A stretch of 5,502 bases of DNA from assembly GCA_946481735.1 (NCBI GenBank), contig CAMLOU010000203.1:1-5502 (forward strand), given 5' to 3'. A program made the translations under genes and the position numbers. The notes beneath the pieces are model-generated. The model had not been told where the DNA came from and searched no databases. It saw only the letters and a program-made list of their open reading frames with translations. This document shows, piece after piece, positions 1-5,153 of this stretch. The stretch's first letter is position 1, and every line of letters begins with the position of its first letter. The DNA is from an uncultured Cellvibrio sp. (lineage in GTDB: Bacteria > Pseudomonadota > Gammaproteobacteria > Pseudomonadales > Cellvibrionaceae).

Positions 1-160
1 AGGGATTCGTCTGAATTACATGACCAGACATATCCTGGGGCTTTTTCAAGGTATGCCGGGTGCCCGACGATTTCGCCGGACCATCAGTGAACAAGCCCAT
101 AAACCCGAGGCCGGCATTAACGTCTTATATCAAGCCTTAGCCGCTATGGATGGCAGTTGA
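1..160 (+). CDS. dusA: tRNA-dihydrouridine(20/20a) synthase DusA, C-terminal fragment
   Basis: Only the last 52 codons are present; the first complete codon begins at position 2 and the TGA ends at 160. The visible tail contains MTRHILGLFQGMPGARRFRR followed by a SEQAHKPEAGINVLYQAL-like stretch. This closely matches the C-terminal signature of DusA, which in E. coli reads roughly TRHMLGLFQGIPGARAWRR and SENAHK. DusA is an FMN-dependent enzyme that reduces uridine to dihydrouridine in the D-loop of tRNAs. The FMN-binding barrel and catalytic cysteine lie upstream of the window, so activity cannot be judged. It is followed by a 139-base gap and tal on the same strand. The family call is fairly sure because this motif distinguishes DusA from DusB and DusC. 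Confidence 0.88.
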   Translation, partial: GIRLNYMTRHILGLFQGMPGARRFRRTISEQAHKPEAGINVLYQALAAMDGS

Positions 161-174
161 TTTCACGGGTACGC

Positions 175-190
175 ACCCCAATGATGGGGT
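175..190 (+). terminator. Hairpin after dusA, possible weak terminator
   Basis: ACCCCA (175-180) and TGGGGT (185-190) form a perfect 6-bp stem around the loop ATGA, beginning 14 bases after the dusA stop. No T-run follows (the next bases are tacatgag), so it is not a classical intrinsic terminator. It could protect the dusA mRNA 3' end or act as a weak or Rho-assisted terminator. Confidence 0.35.
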
Positions 191-240
191 TACATGAGAA
201 TATCCCAGCCGGCAACTTTCAGCCGCAGCCCATAAAGTAT

Positions 241-259
241 TACAATATCGGCTTATATT
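241..259 (+). promoter_or_regulatory. Candidate -10 elements of a tal promoter
   Basis: Two overlapping candidates, each 5 of 6 matches to TATAAT, lie in an AT-rich stretch before tal: TACAAT (241-246) and TATATT (254-259). Neither has a convincing -35 box at 16-18 bases. The gap between dusA and tal could hold a promoter, but the start site cannot be fixed by eye. Confidence 0.3.
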
Positions 260-287
260 AAAACATACCAACAGCTTCGACCCTGAC

Positions 288-291
288 AGGA
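288..291 (+). promoter_or_regulatory. Ribosome binding site of tal
   Basis: AGGA lies 8 bases before the GTG at 300. This spacing supports the unusual GTG start, which also gives a protein that aligns from its first residue with E. coli TalB. Confidence 0.65.
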
Positions 292-299
292 CTACAACA

Positions 300-1256
300 G
301 TGACTACCAAACTTGAACAACTGAAGAAAATGACCGATGTCGTTGCCGATACCGGCGATATAGAGGCCATTCGTTTATATAAGCCTGTAGATGCGACCAC
401 AAACCCTTCATTGCTCTACAAAGCAGCCCAAATGCCACAGTACCAGGACTTACTGCAAAGTTCCCTGGCCGCGGCAAAAGGCGTCAGCGGCAGTGCAGAG
501 CAAATCAGTGCAGCCAGCGATCATCTCGCCGTAGCTATCGGTAGCGAAATCCTGAAACTGGTTCCCGGTCGTATATCCACCGAAGTCGATGCGCGCCTAT
601 CCTTTGATACGAAAGCCAGTATCGACAAAGCGCGTCATCTGATCGATTTGTATCAACAAGGTGGGATTGACAAATCACGCGTATTGATCAAATTGGCATC
701 AACCTGGGAAGGTATTCGCGCCGCCGAAATCCTTGAAAAAGAAGGCATTAACTGTAACCTCACACTGCTCTTTGGCTTCAATCAGGCTTCTGCCTGTGCC
801 GATGCAGGTGTGTTTCTGATTTCACCGTTTGTCGGACGGATTCTTGATTGGTACAAAACCAACACTGATAAAAAAGAGTACACCCCGGAAGAAGACCCAG
901 GTGTAATTTCGGTTCGCCGTATTTATAACTACTACAAGCAACATGGTTATAAAACGGTAGTCATGGGTGCAAGCTTCCGTAATACCGGTGAAATCGAAGC
1001 GCTTGCCGGCTGTGACCGCTTAACCATAAGCCCACAACTGCTGCAGGAACTGGACAAGGATACCGGCGAATTAAAACGCGTCCTGTCACCGGATAATGTA
1101 GGCGAGCCTATCGCCAAGGTACACGACACTGAAGCGAGCTTCCGTTTTGGCATGAACGATGATCCGATGGCTACAGATAAATTGGCCGACGGCATTCGTA
1201 ATTTCGTTAAAGACCAGATCAACCTGGAAAATCTGCTGAAATCCCGTGCTCAGTAA
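300..1256 (+). CDS. tal: Transaldolase, TalB type
   Basis: This 318-residue protein is full length for the bacterial TalB subfamily (E. coli TalB is 317). Transaldolase moves a dihydroxyacetone unit from sedoheptulose 7-phosphate to glyceraldehyde 3-phosphate in the cytoplasmic, non-oxidative pentose phosphate pathway. The (beta/alpha)8-barrel signatures are intact: VVADTGD with D17, DATTNPS with N35, [11 protein letters not shown] with E95, [11 protein letters not shown] carrying the Schiff-base lysine K131, NCNLTLL with T155, LISPFVGRI with S175, and VMGASFRN. Residues correspond to E. coli D17, N35, E96, K132, T156 and S176. Translation starts at GTG 300 behind an AGGA site; an ATG at 330 would remove the conserved N terminus. 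The stop overlaps the start of the TerB-like gene by 11 bases. Nothing suggests damage or recent transfer. The identification is near certain. Confidence 0.98.
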   Translation: MTTKLEQLKKMTDVVADTGDIEAIRLYKPVDATTNPSLLYKAAQMPQYQDLLQSSLAAAKGVSGSAEQISAASDHLAVAIGSEILKLVPGRISTEVDARLSFDTKASIDKARHLIDLYQQGGIDKSRVLIKLASTWEGIRAAEILEKEGINCNLTLLFGFNQASACADAGVFLISPFVGRILDWYKTNTDKKEYTPEEDPGVISVRRIYNYYKQHGYKTVVMGASFRNTGEIEALAGCDRLTISPQLLQELDKDTGELKRVLSPDNVGEPIAKVHDTEASFRFGMNDDPMATDKLADGIRNFVKDQINLENLLKSRAQ

Positions 1257-1707
1257 ACTGGCAAGCTTCTTCGAAAGCCACCTGCAACCTGCAGGTGGCT
1301 CTTCCCCTTCACTATCCTTCGCGCAAAAACAATTGGCGGTGGCTGCACTTCTAATTGAAGTCGCCACTGCCGACCATGTAATGGACAGTGTTGAACTTGA
1401 TGCATTGATCAGCTTGTTGGAACGCAAATTCTCCCTGCCCCACGAGCAATTGGTTGAGCTGGCCGAGCTTGCCAAGTCTGAAGCAGCCGAAGCAACCTCT
1501 CTTTATCAATTCACACAGCTCATCAACAACGAATGCTCGAACCCGGAGAAGTTTGAGTTAATCAAAGGTATGTGGGAAATTGCTTATGCGGACAATCAAC
1601 TCGACAAATATGAAGAGTATGTAATTCGTAAAGTAGCCGATCTTATTCACATCAGCCATTCAGAATTTATTCGAGCGAAGAGTATCGTCAGAGCAGAGAT
1701 AGGTTAA
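1246..1707 (+). CDS. TerB-like (tellurite-resistance TerB fold) family protein
   Basis: This 153-residue, all-helical protein resembles the TerB-like family. A short N-terminal helix ([13 protein letters not shown]) is followed by a low-complexity linker (residues 14-23) and the domain from about residue 25. The internal duplication typical of the fold is visible: [18 protein letters not shown] (34-51, acidic D43, D47, E50) and [18 protein letters not shown] (109-126, D116, D120, E123). There is no signal peptide or membrane segment, so it is probably cytoplasmic. The start is GTG 1246, 11 bases inside tal, which implies translational coupling; no strong Shine-Dalgarno sequence precedes it. 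The start is kept because the FF-containing N-terminal helix is common in these small TerB-like proteins. Family members often have no known role; tellurite resistance should not be assumed, and no other ter genes are present. Confidence 0.82.
   Translation: MLSKLASFFESHLQPAGGSSPSLSFAQKQLAVAALLIEVATADHVMDSVELDALISLLERKFSLPHEQLVELAELAKSEAAEATSLYQFTQLINNECSNPEKFELIKGMWEIAYADNQLDKYEEYVIRKVADLIHISHSEFIRAKSIVRAEIG
1273..1304 (+). repeat. Strong hairpin inside the TerB-like gene, terminator-like position after tal
   Basis: An 11-base arm (1276-1286, AGCCACCTGCA) is perfectly complementary to 1290-1300 (TGCAGGTGGCT) around the loop ACC. Three more pairs (1273-1275 with 1302-1304) are possible if C1301 bulges out. 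It starts 17 bases after the tal stop, where a terminator would be expected, but is followed by cttccccttc rather than a T-run. It also encodes residues 11-19 of the downstream reading frame. It may attenuate the second gene or stabilise the tal mRNA 3' end. Confidence 0.6.
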
Positions 1708-1721
1708 GTAACCGTTGACTG

Positions 1722-2204
1722 TCAGCTGCATTCCAGCATTTTTACCAGATTGCGAAAGGTTGCGCTGTTTTCCTTGTTCAATCCCATCAAGATTTTATGA
1801 GCCTCTAATACTTTTTCCTTCACCTGAAGTTCATCATTTATATCCGCTGTCAATTCGCGTGCGGGACTGACCGGCGTCTTCAATTCGCTCACAATGGTAA
1901 AAATATCCTGGAAACCCATAGTTTGCAAAATACGGTTAATGCTGGGATTCGTGGAAAGTATGACGGGAATAATATTATGCCGGTCCTGACCTTGTAGAGA
2001 AATCTTGGCCATTAAACCGAGCGTGGTGCTATCAATGGCTTCAGCTTCTGACAAGTCAAACAACACAGCAGAAAAATTGTCGGCGCTGAACATGGAATCA
2101 ATGAATTGATCAAACGAAATACACAAGGTTAAACGGACATCGCCTACCATCTTGATCACGTAGACGCCTTTATGATCGGCAACCAGAATCTGCCCGGGTC
2201 GCAT
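1722..2204 (-). CDS. rssC: STAS-domain anti-sigma factor antagonist, RssC-like
   Basis: This 160-residue protein has an N-terminal STAS domain (about residues 4-108). The conserved phosphorylation loop reads AEAIDSTTLGLMAK (54-67); S59 corresponds to the phosphorylated Ser58 of Bacillus SpoIIAA. Such proteins bind an anti-sigma factor or Ser kinase when unphosphorylated and release it when phosphorylated. Residues 110-160 form a further, mostly helical extension containing ELQVKEKVLEAHKIL, which a minimal STAS protein lacks. ATG 2204 is preceded by AGAGGT eight bases upstream, and only 2 bases separate it from the rssB stop, so the two genes form an operon with likely coupled translation. The phosphatase encoded by rssB is the natural partner. 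The symbol rests on similarity and on memory of the Pseudomonas tal-rssC-rssB order. The STAS call is strong; the exact pathway is inferred. Confidence 0.85.
   Translation of the reverse strand: MRPGQILVADHKGVYVIKMVGDVRLTLCISFDQFIDSMFSADNFSAVLFDLSEAEAIDSTTLGLMAKISLQGQDRHNIIPVILSTNPSINRILQTMGFQDIFTIVSELKTPVSPARELTADINDELQVKEKVLEAHKILMGLNKENSATFRNLVKMLECS
1725..1743 (+). terminator. Weak candidate terminator at the convergent TerB/rssC junction
   Basis: GCTG (1725-1728) and CAGC (1734-1737) form a 4-bp stem with a 5-base loop, followed by ATTTTT. It lies just past the TerB-like stop, inside the last codons of the opposing rssC gene. A second small dyad, GGTTA-AG-TAACC (1702-1713), overlaps the TerB-like stop. 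Both are weak, but only 14 bases separate the two convergent genes, so termination signals must overlap coding sequence. Confidence 0.25.
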
Positions 2205-2206
2205 GT

Positions 2207-3394
2207 TTATTTACCTCTGGTAATCGTCAATATAGCGATATCATCGGGAGTTTCCCCAATTTCTTTTATCGCTAATGCATCGCATACAGACTCAAGGCTT
2301 TGCCCCTGCTGCGCGACTAAAGTCAGTAGATGGGCTTCTTTATCCAGCAATTCTTTTTGCGGCAGTATTTCCAACACCCCATCGGAGAAACAAATTAATG
2401 AGAACTCCTCTGGTAACTGTAGCGTATAAATTTGCCATGTCACGTTTTTGAAGATACCCACCGGCTTACCAAAGCCTTCCAGAAACTTTGCACCTTCAGC
2501 GGTCACCAGTATCGGCATTGGTAAATGCCCCGCCACCACATAACGCATTTCCCCTGTCAGGGTATCTATTACTCCGACAAAGAAAGTGAGGTGATGATTC
2601 AATCGTGTTTCATTCAATTCGCGATTGATGATTTGCAACATGGCATCAGTGCCACGCTCAAAAGAATCCTCATCGCCAAAGAGCCCTTCTTCTCGCACCA
2701 TGCGGCTGACGATATGCTTGAGCCATATCGTGACAAACGCCGACGAAGCCCCATGGCCCGACACATCGGCAAGGTAAAACGCCAGATAGCGTTTTTTGAT
2801 ATGGGCATAATCTACGAAGTCGCCACTGAGATATAACGAGGGGGCAATATAGTGCCCTACGTCATAACCATCGTGCGTATGCAGTCGGGTAGGCATCAGC
2901 CGGCGCTGCACCTGGCGCCCGGCCAACTGGTCACGCTCCAAAATACGCAGATGCTCCCGCAAACCGCGATTGGCCTGCTCAAGCTTGTCCCGGTAACGCT
3001 GGTTTTGCCGTATCAGGTCACTGTGATCAAGCGCTTTGCGCACGGAATGCACCAGCATCTCCATGTCCATAATAGGCTTGATGAGATAATCGCGAGCCCC
3101 CAGACGCAACGCGGTCACCACGTCACTTATTACCCCGGCTCCGGAGATGACAATGACAGGTAAATCGGGAAGCTGTTCATGAAGTTGCTGCAGGACTTGC
3201 AGACCGTCGAGGTCGGGCATACGCAGGTCAGTAATGACCAGGTCAGGAAGGCTTTCATCAATAGCGCGGATACCTGAGCTGCCATCGGCGACCTGGGTAA
3301 CCTCAAAGCCGCTATCTTCAAGGTATGTTGCGATACTCTGACGAACAAGGGTATCGTCGTCGATGATGAGCAGTTTTCTACTTCTGTCTGTCAT
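2207..3394 (-). CDS. rssB: Response regulator with PP2C-type phosphatase output, RssB-like
   Basis: This 395-residue cytoplasmic protein has three parts. An N-terminal receiver (about 5-122) carries acidic D12-D14, phospho-acceptor D56 (TDLRMPD), S84 and K106 (LIKP). A coiled-coil-like linker spans about 125-160. A C-terminal PP2C/SpoIIE-type phosphatase (about 165-393) shows metal-ligand motifs GDF (D192), LADVSGHG (D210, G211-equivalent turn, H214), CFSDGV (D338) and TPDDIAI (D384, D385). Phosphorylation by a histidine kinase would control dephosphorylation of a STAS antagonist, here RssC. In Pseudomonas this architecture is annotated RssB and linked to the general stress response; the E. 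coli RssB adaptor for RpoS degradation shares the receiver and a degenerate phosphatase fold, whereas these active-site motifs look intact. ATG 3394 follows AGGG with a 6-base spacing. No histidine kinase or anti-sigma kinase gene is present in the window. Confidence 0.9.
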   Translation of the reverse strand: MTDRSRKLLIIDDDTLVRQSIATYLEDSGFEVTQVADGSSGIRAIDESLPDLVITDLRMPDLDGLQVLQQLHEQLPDLPVIVISGAGVISDVVTALRLGARDYLIKPIMDMEMLVHSVRKALDHSDLIRQNQRYRDKLEQANRGLREHLRILERDQLAGRQVQRRLMPTRLHTHDGYDVGHYIAPSLYLSGDFVDYAHIKKRYLAFYLADVSGHGASSAFVTIWLKHIVSRMVREEGLFGDEDSFERGTDAMLQIINRELNETRLNHHLTFFVGVIDTLTGEMRYVVAGHLPMPILVTAEGAKFLEGFGKPVGIFKNVTWQIYTLQLPEEFSLICFSDGVLEILPQKELLDKEAHLLTLVAQQGQSLESVCDALAIKEIGETPDDIAILTITRGK

Positions 3395-3425
3395 CCCTAG
3401 CCCTGTCAGACACCTGTGGAATCAT

Positions 3426-3431
3426 GTTATA
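3426..3431 (-). promoter_or_regulatory. Candidate -10 element for rssBC
   Basis: On the minus strand TATAAC (5 of 6 matches to the consensus) lies about 30 bases upstream of the rssB ATG. No recognisable -35 box is found at 15-18 bases. A second weak pair further upstream (TTGAAC with GATAAG-like bases) is possible. The operon promoter is expected in this divergent gap, but its exact place is uncertain. Confidence 0.28.
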
Positions 3432-3518
3432 AACGCTGCAAGGCGCATAACACTACTCTCTTATCTGGCCTTAAGCAAGCTGTTCAAATCATCCTTTTTG
3501 ACGTAACTTAAACGCAGC

Positions 3519-3545
3519 TTGAGCACGGGGCCCCTGTGCTAGACT
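3519..3545 (+). promoter_or_regulatory. Candidate promoter of the PilZ gene with overlapping palindrome
   Basis: TTGAGC (3519-3524) and TAGACT (3540-3545) are separated by 15 bases, with a TG one base before the -10, as in extended -10 promoters. GCTAGACT also resembles the RpoS-type -10 (KCTAYACT) with one mismatch. The spacer is filled by a near-perfect palindrome, AGCACGGGG/CCCCTGTGCT (3522-3540), centred on GGGGCCCC. This could be an operator or a transcribed hairpin. The transcript leader would be about 95 bases. Confidence 0.4.
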
Positions 3546-3645
3546 CTCATTACCCGCTGATATTTTTATTGTCTGTTCCTGCTGTCTATCACAGTCACCT
3601 GTCCGCATGGCGACTTTTATCATGAAGATAACGAGGAAATGCACC

Positions 3646-3954
3646 ATGAGCTTGTCCGATAAAGCCTATAGCGAGAAAAGAGATTTCATCCGGATGAAAG
3701 TCAGCGCTCCGCTGACGGCAACACTTTCGGCAGATCAACGGGTTTTTGAGGGAAATTGCCTGGATCTCAGCGGCGGCGGCATGCGGGTCGAAACGGGTGA
3801 AAGTCTTCCTGTCGGTACAACACTGGATGTGGAGGTCTCATCAGATCATGGGCACAACCCCACCCTCAACGCCAAAGCCCGTATTGTACGCTCAACACCC
3901 AATGAGAGCGGAACCTATGAACTGGGCCTGGAAATTATAGAAGTCCTCAAATGA
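3646..3954 (+). CDS. PilZ-domain protein, probable c-di-GMP effector
   Basis: A single-domain protein of 102 residues. Both halves of the PilZ c-di-GMP-binding signature are present: RxxxR as RDFIR (R12, R16) and D/NxSxxG as DLSGGG (D40, S42, G45). Further beta-strands follow, such as KARIVRS and YELGLEII. Such proteins bind cyclic di-GMP and act on motility, biofilm or secretion targets through protein contacts; the target here is unknown. The ATG at 3646 is preferred because GAGGA lies 8 bases upstream (3633-3637). An upstream in-frame ATG at 3607 would add 13 poorly PilZ-like residues and has no good site. The gene stands alone on the plus strand, divergent from rssB and convergent with mlaA, and has its own terminators. 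The family call is strong. Confidence 0.9.
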   Translation: MSLSDKAYSEKRDFIRMKVSAPLTATLSADQRVFEGNCLDLSGGGMRVETGESLPVGTTLDVEVSSDHGHNPTLNAKARIVRSTPNESGTYELGLEIIEVLK

Positions 3955-3969
3955 GGGCTTCTGTGTTTT
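3940..3969 (+). terminator. Intrinsic terminator overlapping the PilZ stop codon
   Basis: GAAGTCCTC (3940-3948) pairs with GAGGGCTTC (3953-3961) through 9 bp, one of them G-U in RNA, around the loop AAAT. TGTGTTTT follows. The TGA stop (3952-3954) sits at the loop and the base of the 3' arm, so the hairpin begins inside the last codons. On the minus strand one pair becomes a C-A mismatch, so it favours plus-strand transcripts. Confidence 0.65.
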
Positions 3970-4004
3970 AGCACGATTCGATTTTGCTCGAAAGATGCTT
4001 TTTT
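3970..4004 (+). terminator. Second intrinsic terminator after the PilZ gene
   Basis: AGCA (3970-3973) pairs with TGCT (3996-3999), and TTCGA (3977-3981) with TCGAA (3988-3992). A 3x3 internal loop separates the two helices and TTTTGC caps the stem. A six-T run (3999-4004) follows. Read on the minus strand the same dyad lies just past the mlaA stop but is followed by A-rich sequence, so it acts mainly for the plus strand. It shields mlaA from read-through by the convergent PilZ transcript. Confidence 0.55.
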
Positions 4005-4017
4005 GGAGAGGCTCGAT

Positions 4018-4764
4018 CTAATAGCCAAAATCTTCCGCATCACCAAAATCATCTTCCAGACCGAAATCGTCTTCCACTTCTCCGTCATTAATCAGAAACT
4101 GGCGCCTTTGCAGATAAGCGTCCCTGATGAAGGTGTAACGATCCCCTGTGATATGCCGCTCCAGATCAAGCAAATTGGCACGGGTGTTTAGCAGGGACAC
4201 ACCCGACACGGTGTTGCGGGTCGGCACATGATCGATGTAAGTGCGAGGATCAGAGTAGACATTCACCGGCGTGGCAATGCCATCGCGCAATGTGCTCGGG
4301 CCAAATAACGGCAATACAATATATGGTCCCTGCTTCACCCCCCAAACAGCGAGCGTCTGCCCAAAATCCTCGCCGTCGCTGGCTTCCATTCCCATATGCT
4401 GGGCCACGTCAAATAACCCGGCCAAACCCACGGTGCTATTTACCAGGAAACGACCGGTATCGTTAGCCGCTTGCTTGCCTTTACCTTGTAACACGTCGTT
4501 CAGGACGTTGGGGACCTCCATCACGTTATCAATCACATTATCCACGCCTTTTCGAACAAAGCCGGGGGTAATAAATACATAACCCTTTGCCAAGGGCCGG
4601 AAAAGATACCGATCAGTCACATCGTTAAAGGCGAACATGGCACGATTAAAACCCTGCCAGGGATCAGCCTCATCCTGGGCGTAGCTGGGTAGGCTTAAAC
4701 TTGCCGACACCAACAACCCGGTAAACACGATAGATTTGCGGAGAAGATCGTTAATTTTTCTCAC
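4018..4764 (-). CDS. mlaA: MlaA/VacJ family outer-membrane lipid-asymmetry protein, without lipobox
   Basis: This 248-residue exported protein has the MlaA core: DPWQGFNRAMFAFND (34-48), FRPLAKGY (55-62), the GRFLVNSTVGLAGLFD block (104-119), GQTLAVWGVKQGPYIVLPLFGPSTLRD (135-161) and RDAYLQRR (214-221). MlaA sits in the outer membrane and removes misplaced phospholipids from the outer leaflet, passing them to MlaC and the inner-membrane MlaFEDB transporter; none of those genes is in the window. The N terminus is a standard signal peptide (basic RKINDLLRK, hydrophobic core to about residue 25, predicted cleavage after SYA at 29). Unlike E. coli MlaA it has no lipobox, and the whole protein contains no cysteine. 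The C terminus is an acidic tail of EDDFG-like repeats (231-248). The start is GTG 4764; an upstream in-frame stop and the lack of an in-frame ATG support it, although its Shine-Dalgarno sequence is weak. Confidence 0.93.
   Translation of the reverse strand: MRKINDLLRKSIVFTGLLVSASLSLPSYAQDEADPWQGFNRAMFAFNDVTDRYLFRPLAKGYVFITPGFVRKGVDNVIDNVMEVPNVLNDVLQGKGKQAANDTGRFLVNSTVGLAGLFDVAQHMGMEASDGEDFGQTLAVWGVKQGPYIVLPLFGPSTLRDGIATPVNVYSDPRTYIDHVPTRNTVSGVSLLNTRANLLDLERHITGDRYTFIRDAYLQRRQFLINDGEVEDDFGLEDDFGDAEDFGY
4025..4078 (-). repeat. Three imperfect 18-bp tandem repeats at the mlaA 3' end
   Basis: Units at 4025-4042, 4043-4060 and 4061-4078 share the pattern CCRAAATC...TTCC; the last two are the most alike. 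They encode the acidic EDDFG, EDDFG and EDFG motifs at the very C terminus of MlaA. The period is a multiple of three, so changes in copy number would keep the reading frame. Confidence 0.6.
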
Positions 4765-4891
4765 AGTTGGGGTCTCATCTGAAATTGAGTACTAGGGCTG
4801 GAAATCAACATCGAGGACAAAGAGTGTGAGGCTTGTCGATGGTTCCTTTTCCTACGGCAACTCTTACGTCAACGCTTAAATCCATTCTCAA

Positions 4892-4919
4892 ATCAATGCC
4901 ATTGAACCATCAATGCCAT
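4892..4919. repeat. 11-bp direct repeat upstream of mlaA
   Basis: ATCAATGCCAT occurs at 4892-4902 and again at 4909-4919, a 17-base period, with TGAACC between. The repeats overlap the weak candidate -35 box of mlaA, so they could be tandem binding sites for a regulator. Two copies of 11 bp are above what is expected locally by chance but prove nothing about function. Confidence 0.4.
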
Positions 4920-4982
4920 CAAGAGGTGCCCTGAGGCAGGCTGCCACTTTACCGAAAGCTCTTGTTGACGACAACAGCGCCA

Positions 4983-5000
4983 TACATTACGGCCAATGTA
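4983..5000. repeat. 18-bp dyad, possible operator
   Basis: TACATT (4983-4988) and AATGTA (4995-5000) are perfect inverted repeats with a 6-base spacer (ACGGCC). The size and spacing fit a dimeric repressor site rather than a stable RNA hairpin. No known regulator consensus is recognised, and no nearby regulator gene points to a function. Confidence 0.3.
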
Positions 5001-5153
5001 ACAAGCGATGTTTAAAGGGTTATTAAAAGAAATAAACTGCGAGGCATCTGTGTAAAGGGGACCTTTGTAAAGACTCTCGCTGCATCAGCGTACATCAAAG
5101 CAGCAGAATAAACGGCAGCGCCCCGAACCACTACAGATCTTTTGTGAGAAATC

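Larger units (their letters stand above)
4765..5153. other. About 390-base region with no convincing gene, upstream of mlaA
   Basis: No convincing reading frame or tRNA is seen on either strand. The region should hold the mlaA promoter and the terminator of the gene ending at 5154. A weak minus-strand promoter is possible: TTGATG (4908-4913) and GAGAAT (4884-4889) with an 18-base spacer. Small dyads occur at 4920-4976 (CAAGAG ... CTCTTG enclosing GGCA-GGC-TGCC), at 4973-4986 (TGTTG-ACGA-CAACA), at 5053-5066 (AAAGG-GGA-CCTTT) and at 5078-5090 (CGCTG-CAT-CAGCG). A TGTAAAG heptamer occurs twice (5051 and 5066). A structured leader or small RNA is conceivable but unproven. Confidence 0.4.

Noticed and set aside
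1086..1475. 129-codon minus-strand reading frame across the tal/TerB-like junction
   Set aside because: It is antisense to two well-supported genes, resembles no family, and has a Ser/Arg/Cys-rich composition typical of a shadow frame.
1246..1707. Tellurite resistance determinant
   Set aside because: Only a TerB-like fold is present, with no terC, terD, terZ or similar gene nearby. The fold alone does not indicate resistance.
2525..3163. Two 103-codon plus-strand reading frames opposite rssB (2525-2836 and 2852-3163)
   Set aside because: Both are antisense to conserved receiver and phosphatase motifs and show no domain-like sequence.
3607..3645. Longer start for the PilZ gene at ATG 3607
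   Set aside because: There is no Shine-Dalgarno sequence at a suitable distance, the extra 13 residues add nothing PilZ-like, and the ATG at 3646 has GAGGA 8 bases upstream.
4271..4582. 103-codon plus-strand reading frame opposite mlaA
   Set aside because: It is antisense to conserved MlaA core motifs, and its Pro/Thr/Cys-rich composition suggests a shadow.
4018..4764. Natural version of the E. coli mlaA* lesion, because the NFNF stretch is shorter here (AFND)
   Set aside because: The form FNRAMFAFNDVTDRY looks like the usual form in MlaA homologues as I recall them, so it is more likely ordinary sequence variation than a gain-of-function deletion.
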